From Herbiconiux gentiana (lineage in GTDB: Bacteria > Actinomycetota > Actinomycetes > Actinomycetales > Microbacteriaceae), in NCBI RefSeq assembly GCF_024978135.1, contig NZ_JANTEZ010000001.1:248001-312000 (forward strand): a stretch of 64,000 nucleotides of DNA, given 5' to 3'. This document shows positions 32,470 through 41,062 of the stretch, piece by piece. A program made the translations under genes and the position numbers. Each line of letters opens with the position of its first letter. Position 1 is the first letter of the stretch. Under the pieces are notes generated by a model. It was not told the origin of the DNA. It was given only the letters and a program-made list of their open reading frames with translations, and did not search any database.

Positions 32470-33402
32470 TCAGCGCAGCGGCTGCACCGCCAGCGGGCTG
32501 CCGGGGAAGTCCCACGCGAGGCTCACGACCCGGCCGGTCTCCGCCTGGGTCACGAACAGCGTGCTGAAGTCGGGCCCGCCGAAACAGACGTTCGTCAGGT
32601 CGCGGTCGTCCATCGGGATCTCCCGCTCGACGCTGCCGAGAGCACCGACCACGAACAGCCGCCCCGACCCGGTCCCCGCGACGATCAGCCGGCCACGGGC
32701 GTCGAAACACATCCCGTCCGGGAACGACTGCTCGCCGAGGCGGGCGTAGATCGACCAGTCGCCGACGCGTCCGGGCGCGATCAGGTCGGCCACGAGGATG
32801 TCCCCCGTGCCCGTCTCCCCGACCACCAGTCGATCGCCCTCGGGCGTGATCGCGATCCCGTTGGGAAAGACAAGGTCGTCCCGCACGATGGTCACGACAC
32901 CGTCGGCTCCGACGTATCGAACGGCACCGGGCGGCGACGCGGAGGCGGGCGCCGAGCCGGCGGCGTCGCGCGGGGCCCAGGCCGGATCGGTGAACCAAAT
33001 CCCGCCGAAGCCATCCAGCACGAGATCGTTGGGCCCGTTCAAGGGCTGTCCGTCACAGCTGTCGGCCACGGTAGAGACGACCCCGGCCGGGTCGACCGAC
33101 TGGATGAGGGCCGGCTGACCGCCCAGCCCGGCGATCATCCCGGTCGAGGCGTTCGGCCCCCAGTTCCCGCCGTTGTTGCAGAAGTAGAGGGTGCCGTCAG
33201 CGCCGAATGCCGCGCCGTTGGGCGAACCACCCGGCCGCACCCAGACCTCGCGCTCACCGTCGATGGTGCGGGAGACCACGCCTCCCGCAAGCTCCACCGT
33301 GTAGAGCACTCCGGCCGCGTCGAAGCACGGCCCTTCGGGGTAGGTGAATCCCGTCGACACGACCGTCACGTGAGGGGCATCCGGCCCGCCCGCATCCGTC
33401 AT
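32470..33402 (-). CDS. SMP-30/gluconolactonase-family lactonase
   Basis: 310 residues, six-bladed beta-propeller. Metal-binding signature positions are visible: Glu in TYPEGPCFD (residue 23), Asn in NGPNDLVLDG, Asn in FPNGIAIT and Asp in FPDGMCFD. These enzymes hydrolyse sugar-acid lactones using a divalent metal in the cytoplasm. Its first 4 bases overlap the stop of the upstream TIM-barrel gene, so it is the last gene of the CUT2 sugar operon and points to an oxidative sugar route producing a lactone. Confidence 0.88.
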   Translation of the reverse strand: MTDAGGPDAPHVTVVSTGFTYPEGPCFDAAGVLYTVELAGGVVSRTIDGEREVWVRPGGSPNGAAFGADGTLYFCNNGGNWGPNASTGMIAGLGGQPALIQSVDPAGVVSTVADSCDGQPLNGPNDLVLDGFGGIWFTDPAWAPRDAAGSAPASASPPGAVRYVGADGVVTIVRDDLVFPNGIAITPEGDRLVVGETGTGDILVADLIAPGRVGDWSIYARLGEQSFPDGMCFDARGRLIVAGTGSGRLFVVGALGSVEREIPMDDRDLTNVCFGGPDFSTLFVTQAETGRVVSLAWDFPGSPLAVQPLR

Positions 33403-34535
33403 CGCAGCTCACCCGCCTTGTAGTCGCGCAGCGCCCGCGCCATCACGCCGTCCGCCATCAGCTCATCAGCCAGGATGTCGACCCAGTGGTACATCGAGAC
33501 CCCATCGGCACCGGAGCGGGCCACCGCCGCGAGCGCGTCGCGCACCTCGGTCGGCGGCAGGTCGCTGCGTCGCCCCAGCCCGAGGTGCGGCGGCGCGGTA
33601 TAGGTGGCCGTGGTCTGCAGCGACGCCAGCAACGTGCCCTGCACACGGGGCCGCAGGTCGGCGAGCACCCGTTCGACCCATGGGTCGGGCTCGTACCCGA
33701 GGATCTGGTGGTAGACCATCGTCTCTATGTGCTCGGCGATGCCGGAGAGGGCGCCCAGATCCTGCCCACAGATCTCCCGGGCCACGTCGCCGCGGTCGGC
33801 GAGCGGGAACGCGAGGCCGTTGATCAAGATCTCGGTTCCGGGACGCACCCGCTCCGCCGCATCCTTGATCGCCTGCACGTTGCGCTCGACGACCGAGCAC
33901 TTCCAGGCGGTCCACTCGGCTCGGAGCTCGTGCTGCAGCGTGCGGTTGCGCCGCGCGGCCGGACCCTCGCCGAGATCGTGGCCGGTCTCCGCCTCGAACC
34001 GCCGCACCGCATCCGGAGCGAACGAGTACTCGGGAATCTCCGACCGCTCCACGACCCGCGTCCAGCTCTCCCAGAAACCCGGAAAGCGGATGAAGTTGAG
34101 GAACAGACCGTCGGGCTGGAGGTCGCCGACCACCTCACTCATCACGGCGATTCGGCGCTCGAGGTAGTCCTGGCTGTGCGGACTCACACCGAGGTACCAA
34201 TCGTAAGGCACCATCGGCTCGTCGTCGGCATCCCGGGGGTTGAGATCGGGGTGGGCCGCGTTCTCCGACGGCCGGAAGTAGACGGCACTCGTCTCGAAGG
34301 TGCGGATGCCGCGCTCCCGCAGCGCATCGCGGAACCGGTGGTCGTCGTAAGCGTCCGCCGACGGCAGCACCTGCTCGACATCGCTCGTCGGCACCGGATC
34401 GCGCCGGTTCTGCAGGATCACCCAGTCGACACCGTGCGACCTCAGGCGATCGGCGGCCTGCACCTCGCTCAGTCCATATCGGGTGTTCCACTCGAATCCA
34501 TAGCACTTGACCCCGATGATGGGACTGTCGGTCAC
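33399..34535 (-). CDS. predicted TIM-barrel glycosidase-like protein, unassigned
   Basis: 378 residues starting at GTG 34535, which overlaps the ATPase stop (GTGA). The sequence has the rhythm of a TIM barrel: IIGVKCYGFEWN, RLRSHGVDWVILQN, GIRTFETSAVYF, LQPDGLFLNFIRFPGFWES, RPGTEILINGLAFPLADRGD, HIETMVYHQIL, and GADGVSMYHWVDIL near the end. Conserved acidic and aromatic residues at strand ends fit a carbohydrate-active enzyme such as the uncharacterised glycosyl-hydrolase-like families, but I do not recognise a known family. Its place between sugar importer and lactonase supports a role in carbohydrate breakdown. Confidence 0.6.
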   Translation of the reverse strand: MTDSPIIGVKCYGFEWNTRYGLSEVQAADRLRSHGVDWVILQNRRDPVPTSDVEQVLPSADAYDDHRFRDALRERGIRTFETSAVYFRPSENAAHPDLNPRDADDEPMVPYDWYLGVSPHSQDYLERRIAVMSEVVGDLQPDGLFLNFIRFPGFWESWTRVVERSEIPEYSFAPDAVRRFEAETGHDLGEGPAARRNRTLQHELRAEWTAWKCSVVERNVQAIKDAAERVRPGTEILINGLAFPLADRGDVAREICGQDLGALSGIAEHIETMVYHQILGYEPDPWVERVLADLRPRVQGTLLASLQTTATYTAPPHLGLGRRSDLPPTEVRDALAAVARSGADGVSMYHWVDILADELMADGVMARALRDYKAGELR

Positions 34536-36034
34536 GACGTGGGCACCTTTCCGGTGCTGATGACGGTGAGCAGCGTGGCGCGATCGATCTCGTCCGCGCC
34601 GATCTCGCGAACGAGCGACCCGCCGACGAGCACGAGCACGCGGTCGGCGAGTTCGAGCATCTCGTCGAGGTCGTCCGAGATGAGGAGGATGCCGCATCCG
34701 TCGACCGCGAGGTCGAGGATCTGGCGATGCAGTTCGGCCTTGGCGCCGATGTCGACGCCGGCGGTCGGCTGGTCGAGCAGCAGCACCGTGGGGTTGGCCG
34801 CCACGGTGCGGGCGAGCAGCACCTTCTGGGCGTTGCCGCCGCTCAGGTTGCCGACGATGGTGCCGGGGCGGTTGGGCTTGATCTGGAACTTCTTCATCAG
34901 GCCGTCGACCAGGCGGTCGCGACGCCGGCGACGCACGAAGCCGGCGGTCGTCAGCGAGCGGTCGAGCGCGGTGAGCTGCAGATTGGAACGGATGCTTGAG
35001 CTCAGCACGAGCCCGTTCTGCTTGCGGTCTTCCGGCAGCATGAGCAGTCCCGCGGCGGCCGACGACCCGGGCGACCGCCGTGGCAGCGACCTCTCGGCCA
35101 CGCTGACCTGCCCGCTCGACTTCACGTCGCCGACGATGGCGCGCGCCAGCCGGGTTCGACCCGAACCCACGAGCCCGGCGAGCGCCACGATCTCGCCCTT
35201 GTTGATGTTGAACGACACCGGCGGGCGGCCGGAGACGCCCAGCGCATCCACCACCAGCGCTTTCTGCGGCCGGATGCGGGTGCCCTGATCGCTCTCGGCC
35301 CGCTCGGCGATCGAGCCCTCGCTGTCGTCGACCAGGAGCCGCGCCAGCGAGTCCGTCGTGCACTCCGCGACATCGAGCGAGGAGATCACCTCGCCGTCGC
35401 GCATCACGGTGACCACATCGGCGACATCGATGACCTCGTCGAGGAAGTGGCTGATGTAGACGATGCCCACACCCTTGGCCGTGAGCGACCGCATGATCGC
35501 GAAGAGGTGCGCCCTCTCATCCGGGGCCAATCGGGCCGTCGGCTCGTCCATCACGAGGTAGCGCGCGTTGCGGGCCAGGGCGCGCACGATCTCGGTGAGC
35601 TGCTGGTCGGCCACCCCGAGTGAGCTGACCGGCCGGTCGAGCGGGAGGGAGATGCCGAAGCGTTCCGCCTCCTCGGCCGAGCGCTTGCGCAGCTTGCGGT
35701 GCGGCAGCAGACCGAACTGGGCCTTCGGCTCCCGCCCGAGCGCGATGTTATGGGCGACGTCGAGCTCGGGGATGAGCGCGAAGTCCTGATAGATCACGGC
35801 GACGCCGCTCTCGAGCGCCGTGCCCGGGCTCGAGAGCGGCACGGCGGCGCCGTCGATCTCGACGTCGCCCCCGTAGTCGGGGAAGACCCCTCCGAGCACC
35901 TTCATGAGGGTGCTCTTGCCGGCTCCGTTGTGGCCGATCAGGGCGTGCACGGTGCCCGGCTCGACCGCGAAGTCGACGCCGTGCAGCACCTCCACCGGCC
36001 CGAACGACTTTCGGATTCCCGTCATCTTCAGCAC
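34532..36034 (-). CDS. sugar ABC transporter ATPase with two nucleotide-binding domains (CUT2)
   Basis: 500 residues, RbsA/MglA-type. The first domain has Walker A GHNGAGKST, Q-loop IYQDF and Walker B YLVMDEPTA; its signature is degenerate (SLGVADQQ). The second domain has a degenerate Walker A (LVGSGRTR) and an intact LSGGNAQK signature with LLLDQPTAGVD. This asymmetric degeneracy is normal for CUT2 ATPases. It energises monosaccharide import by the permease and binding protein encoded upstream in the same operon. Confidence 0.92.
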   Translation of the reverse strand: MLKMTGIRKSFGPVEVLHGVDFAVEPGTVHALIGHNGAGKSTLMKVLGGVFPDYGGDVEIDGAAVPLSSPGTALESGVAVIYQDFALIPELDVAHNIALGREPKAQFGLLPHRKLRKRSAEEAERFGISLPLDRPVSSLGVADQQLTEIVRALARNARYLVMDEPTARLAPDERAHLFAIMRSLTAKGVGIVYISHFLDEVIDVADVVTVMRDGEVISSLDVAECTTDSLARLLVDDSEGSIAERAESDQGTRIRPQKALVVDALGVSGRPPVSFNINKGEIVALAGLVGSGRTRLARAIVGDVKSSGQVSVAERSLPRRSPGSSAAAGLLMLPEDRKQNGLVLSSSIRSNLQLTALDRSLTTAGFVRRRRRDRLVDGLMKKFQIKPNRPGTIVGNLSGGNAQKVLLARTVAANPTVLLLDQPTAGVDIGAKAELHRQILDLAVDGCGILLISDDLDEMLELADRVLVLVGGSLVREIGADEIDRATLLTVISTGKVPTS

Positions 36035-36094
36035 GTGTCACTGCTTCCCGTAGTCACTGATGATCTTTCGTGGCGTCGCCTGGGGCGACGGCCG

Positions 36095-37075
36095 TCACTC
36101 GCCCCAGGCGGCCGCGATGTCGTCGACGTTCGCAGAGGTGATGACGGGCATGTCGATGAAGGCCTGGGGCTGCGGAACCGCATCCTCGTCGCCGTTCAGC
36201 CAATCGACCGCGTACTGGATGGCCTGCTTGCCCTGGGGCGCCGGGTCCTGGTCGACGGTGCCGAACACGAAGCCGTCCTGGATGGCCTTCTTGACGTCGG
36301 CCGGGTAATCGCCGAGCACGAACGTCACATCGGTGCGGCCGCTCTCCGCCGCGTTCTTCGCGCCGCTGACGCTCTCCGGACCCTGGCTGACGATCGCGTC
36401 GAGCTGGCCGGAGGGGTACTTGCTCAGCATGTCCTGGATCACGCCGAGGGCCTCGGCGTTGTCCCAGTTCGCGGTCTGCTCGGCGACGATCTCGATGCCC
36501 GGGTAGTCGGCGAGACCCTCCTCGAGACCCTGCTTGCGCTGGATCTGCGCCGAGGTGCCGAGCGCTCCCATCACGTAGCCGACCTTGGCGTTCTCGCCCA
36601 CGGCCTCGACCAGCAGCTCGGCCTGGTGGCGGCCGAACTCCACGTCGTCGACGCCGACGTAGGTGATGACCTCGGCGCCGGTCGACGTGTCGGCCATGGT
36701 GTTGACCGCCATCACCGGGATGCCGGCGCTGTTGGCCTGGCGGATGGCGGGCACGATGCCCTGGGGATCGCTCGGGCTGATCAGGATCATGTCGACCTGA
36801 GCCGTCACGAAGTCCTGCACCACCGACACCTGGGTGGCGAGGTCGCCGTTGCCACTGCGGATGTCCAGATCGGCTCCCAGTTCATCAGCGGTGGCTTCGG
36901 CGTTCGAGATGAGGTTCGAGTAGAAGGGAACGGAGGTGTCCCAGATCATGTAGCCGATCTTCATCCCGCCGTCGGCGGATCCGGAGTCGGTGCTGCCCGA
37001 GGAGCAGGCGGCGAGGGATGCTGCGGCGAGGGTCGTGGCGATGACCGCTGCGACCGCGCGTGCTTTCTTGTGCAT
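36095..37075 (-). CDS. sugar-binding lipoprotein of a CUT2 importer
   Basis: 326 residues. The start at ATG 37075 begins a lipoprotein signal (MHKKARAVAAVIATTLAAAS, lipobox LAAC) preceded by AAAGAGG; the longer frame adds 10 unsupported codons. The mature part is a RbsB-type periplasmic-binding domain 4 (IGYMIWDTSVPFYSNLISNAEATADELGADLDI, MILISPSDPQGIVPAIRQANSAGIPVMAVNT). It binds a monosaccharide or similar small polyol outside the membrane. Confidence 0.91.
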   Translation of the reverse strand: MHKKARAVAAVIATTLAAASLAACSSGSTDSGSADGGMKIGYMIWDTSVPFYSNLISNAEATADELGADLDIRSGNGDLATQVSVVQDFVTAQVDMILISPSDPQGIVPAIRQANSAGIPVMAVNTMADTSTGAEVITYVGVDDVEFGRHQAELLVEAVGENAKVGYVMGALGTSAQIQRKQGLEEGLADYPGIEIVAEQTANWDNAEALGVIQDMLSKYPSGQLDAIVSQGPESVSGAKNAAESGRTDVTFVLGDYPADVKKAIQDGFVFGTVDQDPAPQGKQAIQYAVDWLNGDEDAVPQPQAFIDMPVITSANVDDIAAAWGE

Positions 37076-37140
37076 GAGTGCCTCTTTCTTGTGTGTCATG
37101 TCCACTTCGACATGGGTTCAGGGGTGTGTGGAGCGGGGAA

Positions 37141-38154
37141 CTATCGCAGTTGGCGTCGCTTGCGCTGGTAACTATCGACGCCGACGGCGAGCAGGATCAC
37201 GATGCCGGTGACGGCCGGCTGCCAGTAGGGCGAGACGCCGTTGAGGTTCAGGGCGTTCGCGACCACGCCGAGCAGCAGGGTGCCGAGCACGGCGGAACTG
37301 ACCTTGCCGACCCCGCCGGCGAGCGGCACGCCGCCGACGACCACGGCCGCGATGGAGGAGAGGGGCCATCCGGTCGCGCTGTTCGGCTGGCCGATACCGG
37401 TCTGACCGAGAAGCACGATGCCGGCGACGGCCGCGAGAACGGCGCCGATCACGTAGGTGACGATGATGACGAGCGTGACGTTGACGCCCGCGAGCCGCGC
37501 CGCGTCCTTGTTGCCGCCCACCGCGTAGATGTACTGCCCGAACTTCGTGAACGTCAGCAGCGCGAAGACGAGGAGGGCGACGACGATGAAGATTGCAGTG
37601 GCGATCGGCAGCGGGCCGATCCGGCCGAGGCCGATCTGGGTGAACGACTCGGGCACTCCGTAGACCGGCTGAGCCTCGGTGGCCACGAAGAGAAGCCCGG
37701 TCACGAGCACCTGGGTGCCGAGGGTCACGACGAACGGGTTCATGCCGATCACGGCGATGCAGAACCCGTTGAGCAGGCCCACCACCGCGCCGACGGCGAG
37801 AGCGACCAGGATTCCGAGCGCGGGGTTCGTGTTGACGATGAGCACGGCCGCGACCACCGAGGACATCGCCCCGACCGCGCCGACCGAGAGGTCGAAGCCG
37901 CCCACGATGATCATGAGCAGCATGCCGCACGCCACGATGCCGATGATCGAGTTCTGCTGCAGCACGTTGGCGATGTTGCCCCAATTGCCGAACGCCGGAG
38001 TCGTGGCCAGCAGCACGATCACCAGCAGAACGAAGATGGCGAGGATGGCGAGGCTGGCGAGGCGCTGCCGCACCTTCGCGAAGCCGAAGCCGCCGCCTCC
38101 GCTGGGGAAGCTCTCGCGGGCCCGTGTGCCTCCGGGGGTTGCTGATCTGGCCAT
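37141..38154 (-). CDS. sugar ABC transporter permease (CUT2, RbsC-type)
   Basis: 337 residues, eight to ten hydrophobic segments, with the family stretches GIVACGMLLMIIVGGFDLSVGAV and GLLNGFCIAVIGMNPFVVTLGT. ATG 38154 is preferred because GGAG lies 9 bases upstream; ATG 38181 and a start at 38220 are in frame but lack a suitable ribosome site. The permease is the first gene of the operon, followed by binding protein, ATPase, TIM-barrel protein and lactonase. Permease-first order is less common than binding-protein-first. Confidence 0.9.
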   Translation of the reverse strand: MARSATPGGTRARESFPSGGGGFGFAKVRQRLASLAILAIFVLLVIVLLATTPAFGNWGNIANVLQQNSIIGIVACGMLLMIIVGGFDLSVGAVGAMSSVVAAVLIVNTNPALGILVALAVGAVVGLLNGFCIAVIGMNPFVVTLGTQVLVTGLLFVATEAQPVYGVPESFTQIGLGRIGPLPIATAIFIVVALLVFALLTFTKFGQYIYAVGGNKDAARLAGVNVTLVIIVTYVIGAVLAAVAGIVLLGQTGIGQPNSATGWPLSSIAAVVVGGVPLAGGVGKVSSAVLGTLLLGVVANALNLNGVSPYWQPAVTGIVILLAVGVDSYQRKRRQLR

Positions 38155-38571
38155 TGACCTGGGCTCCGTTCGTTGCTCCATTGCGTCTTGTGAGGTCTCC
38201 GCAATGGTGACAACCAACATTCCTTACTGTCAAACATCAAACCGATTAACCAGCCAATTCAAATACGGATTAGGCAGATTGGCTTAGACCCCTGGCGTTT
38301 AGGCGATGAGCCAGCGCGTATGCGCGAAGTTACTGAAGGTGTTCAACTTGAGTTTGAGCAGAATGCGATCTCACGTGTGAATCAAAGTCTCGATAGCCTC
38401 CGTCGCCGCAGATACGTCTCGAAGCTAAAGGATTCTGAGACACCCGGGGTGGGCCCGGCCAACTACTCCCCTACCGCGGAATCTCGGCACCGCTCGGTGT
38501 CTCACAAAGTCATCTCATGTGCCTGCGCGTCTTAGGGCTGATCAAGAGGCTTTACGAGACATGATTGCTGC
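38155..38571. other. regulatory and repeat-rich interval between CUT2 operon and recombinase
   Basis: 417 bases without a convincing gene. It is AT-richer in 38200-38430. An inverted repeat AGCCAAT (38252-38258) and ATTGGCT (38278-38284) could be an operator for the ROK regulator, and TTGACA occurs on the minus strand at 38234-38229 upstream of the permease, without a clear -10. From 38436 on, GTGTCTC/GAGACAC motifs belong to the recombinase region. A 71-codon frame at 38320-38535 runs through these motifs and may be a gene remnant. Confidence 0.45.
38436..38561. repeat. GTGTCTC-type repeats upstream of the recombinase gene
   Basis: TGAGACACC (38436-38444) and GGTGTCTCA (38496-38504) form a perfect 9-base inverted repeat. 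TGTCTCACAAAG (38498-38509) and CTTTACGAGACA (38550-38561) form a second inverted pair (TGTCTC-2-AAAG). Spacing of the outer ends is 66-69 bases. The set directly precedes the serine recombinase start, as expected for res- or attachment-like sites. Confidence 0.6.
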
Positions 38572-39150
38572 ATGAGGCTTCTTGGCTACACACGTGTGAG
38601 CACCGCCGGCCAGGACCCGCAGCTCCAGATCGATTCACTCCTCTCTATCGGCGTACAGAAACGGGACATCTTCGCCGACGTCACATCCGGAAGCAAGACC
38701 GCCACATCACGACCGGGGATGCAGCGCCTCCTCGAGTACGCCGAGGCCGGCGATACCGTCGTCGTCTGGCGCGTCGACCGACTCGGTCGGTCCCTGATCG
38801 ATGTGCTGAATACCGTGAACGGGCTCCGCGACGCGGGCATCAACGTGCGATCCATCTCGGACGGCATCGATCCGGCGACTTCGACGGGCCGGCTGATGCT
38901 CAACATGCTCGCCACTTTGGCCGAGTACGAGCGAGAGCTCATCGTCGAACGCGTCAACGCCGGCATCGCCGTTGCTCGAGAAGCCGGCACCCAATTCGGA
39001 CGCCCGAAGTCCGACCCCGGTGTCGTCGGCGAAAAGCTCGCGATCGTCGCCCAGGCTCGATCCGCAGGCAAGACCGCGGCCGAGGCAGCGGAACTAGTCG
39101 GTTGGAGCCGGGCTACTCTCTACCGCAACCAAAGCGCGCAATCACGCTGA
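38572..39150 (+). CDS. serine recombinase (resolvase/invertase family)
   Basis: 192 residues, standard small resolvase/invertase. The catalytic domain begins GYTRVSTAGQDPQLQ with nucleophile Ser10, contains VVWRVDRLGRSLIDVLNTVNGLRDAGINVRSI, GRLMLNMLATLAEYERELIVERVNAGI, and a C-terminal helix-turn-helix (KTAAEAAELVGWSRATLYRNQ). It cuts and rejoins DNA at short paired sites. No transposase or invertible gene is adjacent, but GTGTCTC repeats flank it on both sides, so it may belong to a small autonomous element or be the remnant of a transposon or plasmid. Confidence 0.92.
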   Translation: MRLLGYTRVSTAGQDPQLQIDSLLSIGVQKRDIFADVTSGSKTATSRPGMQRLLEYAEAGDTVVVWRVDRLGRSLIDVLNTVNGLRDAGINVRSISDGIDPATSTGRLMLNMLATLAEYERELIVERVNAGIAVAREAGTQFGRPKSDPGVVGEKLAIVAQARSAGKTAAEAAELVGWSRATLYRNQSAQSR

Positions 39151-39162
39151 CCGCGGCGACCC

Positions 39163-39230
39163 GTGTCTCACAAGACTGCTCGAGCACGTGAACCACCGCG
39201 ACAGCTTTGAAGACATAGCTGCGAGACACC
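39163..39230. repeat. GTGTCTC-type repeat pair downstream of the recombinase gene
   Basis: GTGTCTCACAA (39163-39173) is a direct copy of the 11 bases at 38497-38507, and GAGACACC at 39223-39230 is its inverted partner about 68 bases away, the same spacing as the upstream pairs. The recombinase gene is thus bracketed by two similar sites in direct orientation 666 bases apart. Confidence 0.6.
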
Positions 39231-39387
39231 GCCGTCGCGCACTGAAGCCATTCAGACGCTGCCCGCCAAAACATTCACGAGACGCCTCGCATCCCTAGAG
39301 TTGAGAGACGCCGCACTGCCACGCGCTACTACGCCGTCCTCTGATCGAGATCGTGAGCCCTGCCTCGGCACAGGCCCCGCAGAAGCG

Positions 39388-40797
39388 CTATGCGGAAACG
39401 ACTGATGACAGGGGTGCGGTCCGGAGGTGCCAGTCGGTGACACGTTGGAACGCGTCTCCGGCACGCAGCACGAGTGCCTCCTCGAATGGTCGTCCTGCGA
39501 TCTGCATTCCCAGGGGCAGTCCCGCGGCGGTGAACCCATTGGGTACGGTCATCACGGGGTTGCCGACGACATCCCAGTAGGACGTGTTGACTGCTGCCAC
39601 GAAACTCGGGAGGTCGTGGAGTTCGTCCAGACCGGTCGCGCCGACGTTGTTCGTCGGCGTGATCACGAGGTCGACATCCTCGAACACGCGAGCGAGCTTC
39701 TGCTGCGACACCCGGCGAACCCGCTGTGCCTGGACGTAGTCCGCGGCCGTGTAATAGATGCTTCGTGCGATCATGTCGCGAGTGGCGGCGAAGTAGTCGC
39801 CCCATGCTCGTTCCGCGTCGGGTGCGTGGTATCCCAGAAGCTCCCCGCCTGTGGTGACGTACAACGCAGCGAGCGTCTCCTCGTACAACGGCAGCGACAC
39901 GTCCACCACGGTCGCACCGAGGGCACGCAGATGCTCGACCGCCACCGCCAGAGCGATCGGCACAGTCGGATCCTGGTCAGTCCAGGCCGTGAGCAAGTCG
40001 ACGCCGACCCGCACACCGGCGAGGTCGCCCGTGAGCGCCGCCGCGTAGTCCGGCACCGGTTCGACACGCTCGGAGACCGAGTTCACGTCTGCGGGGTCGA
40101 AACCTGCAAGCGCTTGCAGGAGGTGTGCGCAGTCCTCCGCGCTCCGAGCCATCGGCCCGATGTGGTCGAGGGACCAGACCGCGGGCACGCAGCCGGCCTT
40201 CGACACTCGACCGAAGGTCGGCACGAGTCCCGTGATGCCACAGAATGCCGCCGGAATACGGATGCTTCCCCCCGTGTCGGTTCCGATGGCGGCGAGGAAC
40301 ATACCGGCCATCACGCCGTTGCCGCTTCCCGAGCTCGATCCACCGGTGTACCTCTCCGTGTTCCACGGGTTGCGCGGGAGGGGAAATGGTTTCGTGAGGT
40401 CGGGCAGCCCGACAGCGAACTCCCACGTCGTGGTCTTGCCCATGACGATTCCGCCAGCGGCTCGAAGTCGCGCCACGGCGGAGGCATCGGCGCGACCGTT
40501 CCACTCCGGATCGTGGACGACGCTCTGAGCCGTCGTCGGTCCTTCGACCGTCGTCAGGATGTCCTTGATCCCGAGAGGGATTCCGTGCAGGGGGCCGACG
40601 TCTGCCCCGGCCGCGAGCAGCTCGTCGGCGACTTCGGCAGCCTCTAGTGCCGTCTCGGAATACCGCGCGAGGAAGGTTCCGAGATCGGCGTCATAAAGGT
40701 CAGCTTCGGCGATCGCGTGCTCGACCAGTTCGACGCTGGTGGTCGAGCCGTCTCGCAGCGCTGCAGCAGCGGCGGACAGGGTGAGAGGTGTGGTCAC
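39388..40797 (-). CDS. amidase-signature amidase (AtzE/GatA-like)
   Basis: 469 residues from GTG 40797, preceded by GGAG at 6 bases. The amidase-signature triad is visible: Lys78 in GIPLGIKDIL, the cis-Ser in TGGSSSGSGNG (about residue 155) and nucleophile Ser178 in GTDTGGSIRIPA. It hydrolyses an amide bond in the cytoplasm. A small AtzG-like gene directly upstream suggests a two-subunit GatA/GatC-like pair, as in 1-carboxybiuret hydrolase AtzEG. Being the last gene of a peptide-type importer operon, it probably processes the imported compound. Confidence 0.87.
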   Translation of the reverse strand: MTTPLTLSAAAAALRDGSTTSVELVEHAIAEADLYDADLGTFLARYSETALEAAEVADELLAAGADVGPLHGIPLGIKDILTTVEGPTTAQSVVHDPEWNGRADASAVARLRAAGGIVMGKTTTWEFAVGLPDLTKPFPLPRNPWNTERYTGGSSSGSGNGVMAGMFLAAIGTDTGGSIRIPAAFCGITGLVPTFGRVSKAGCVPAVWSLDHIGPMARSAEDCAHLLQALAGFDPADVNSVSERVEPVPDYAAALTGDLAGVRVGVDLLTAWTDQDPTVPIALAVAVEHLRALGATVVDVSLPLYEETLAALYVTTGGELLGYHAPDAERAWGDYFAATRDMIARSIYYTAADYVQAQRVRRVSQQKLARVFEDVDLVITPTNNVGATGLDELHDLPSFVAAVNTSYWDVVGNPVMTVPNGFTAAGLPLGMQIAGRPFEEALVLRAGDAFQRVTDWHLRTAPLSSVVSA

Positions 40798-40810
40798 GAT
40801 TTCTCCAGTG

Positions 40811-41062
40811 TTAGGGACGAGCACGGAACACCAGCGCCGGCTCGGCGTAGCGTGCTTCTGGGACGGCATAGAGCATCCGCACGGCGGCACGCGCCGGGGC
40901 GAACCCGGCGATCAGGCCGGAGATCTCCTCCTCTGAGGGTGAGATGCGTGCAAGTGCGAGCATCGTGCGCACGGCGCTCTCCGGATCAATGAACGGCTCG
41001 GCGTTCGCGACTGCTGATCCGGCCTCGGGTCCGACGCTCGAGTCAGATGTTCCGTGTTTCAT
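40811..41062 (-). CDS. AtzG-like amidase accessory subunit
   Basis: 83 residues. The C-terminal half (PSEEEISGLIAGFAPARAAVRMLYAVPEARYAEPALVFRARP) follows the DUF4089/AtzG pattern: a helix near the start, then a strand ending in EPA-x-VFR. AtzG-type subunits resemble GatC and stabilise their amidase partner. The ATG overlaps the ATPase stop (ATGA) and the gene lies 13 bases before the amidase. The assignment rests on pattern and neighbourhood. Confidence 0.7.
   Translation of the reverse strand: MKHGTSDSSVGPEAGSAVANAEPFIDPESAVRTMLALARISPSEEEISGLIAGFAPARAAVRMLYAVPEARYAEPALVFRARP

Noticed and set aside
38320-38535. 71-codon frame upstream of the recombinase
   Set aside because: It lacks a ribosome site, runs through the GTGTCTC repeats and has no recognisable domain; at best a remnant, so it was not listed as a gene.
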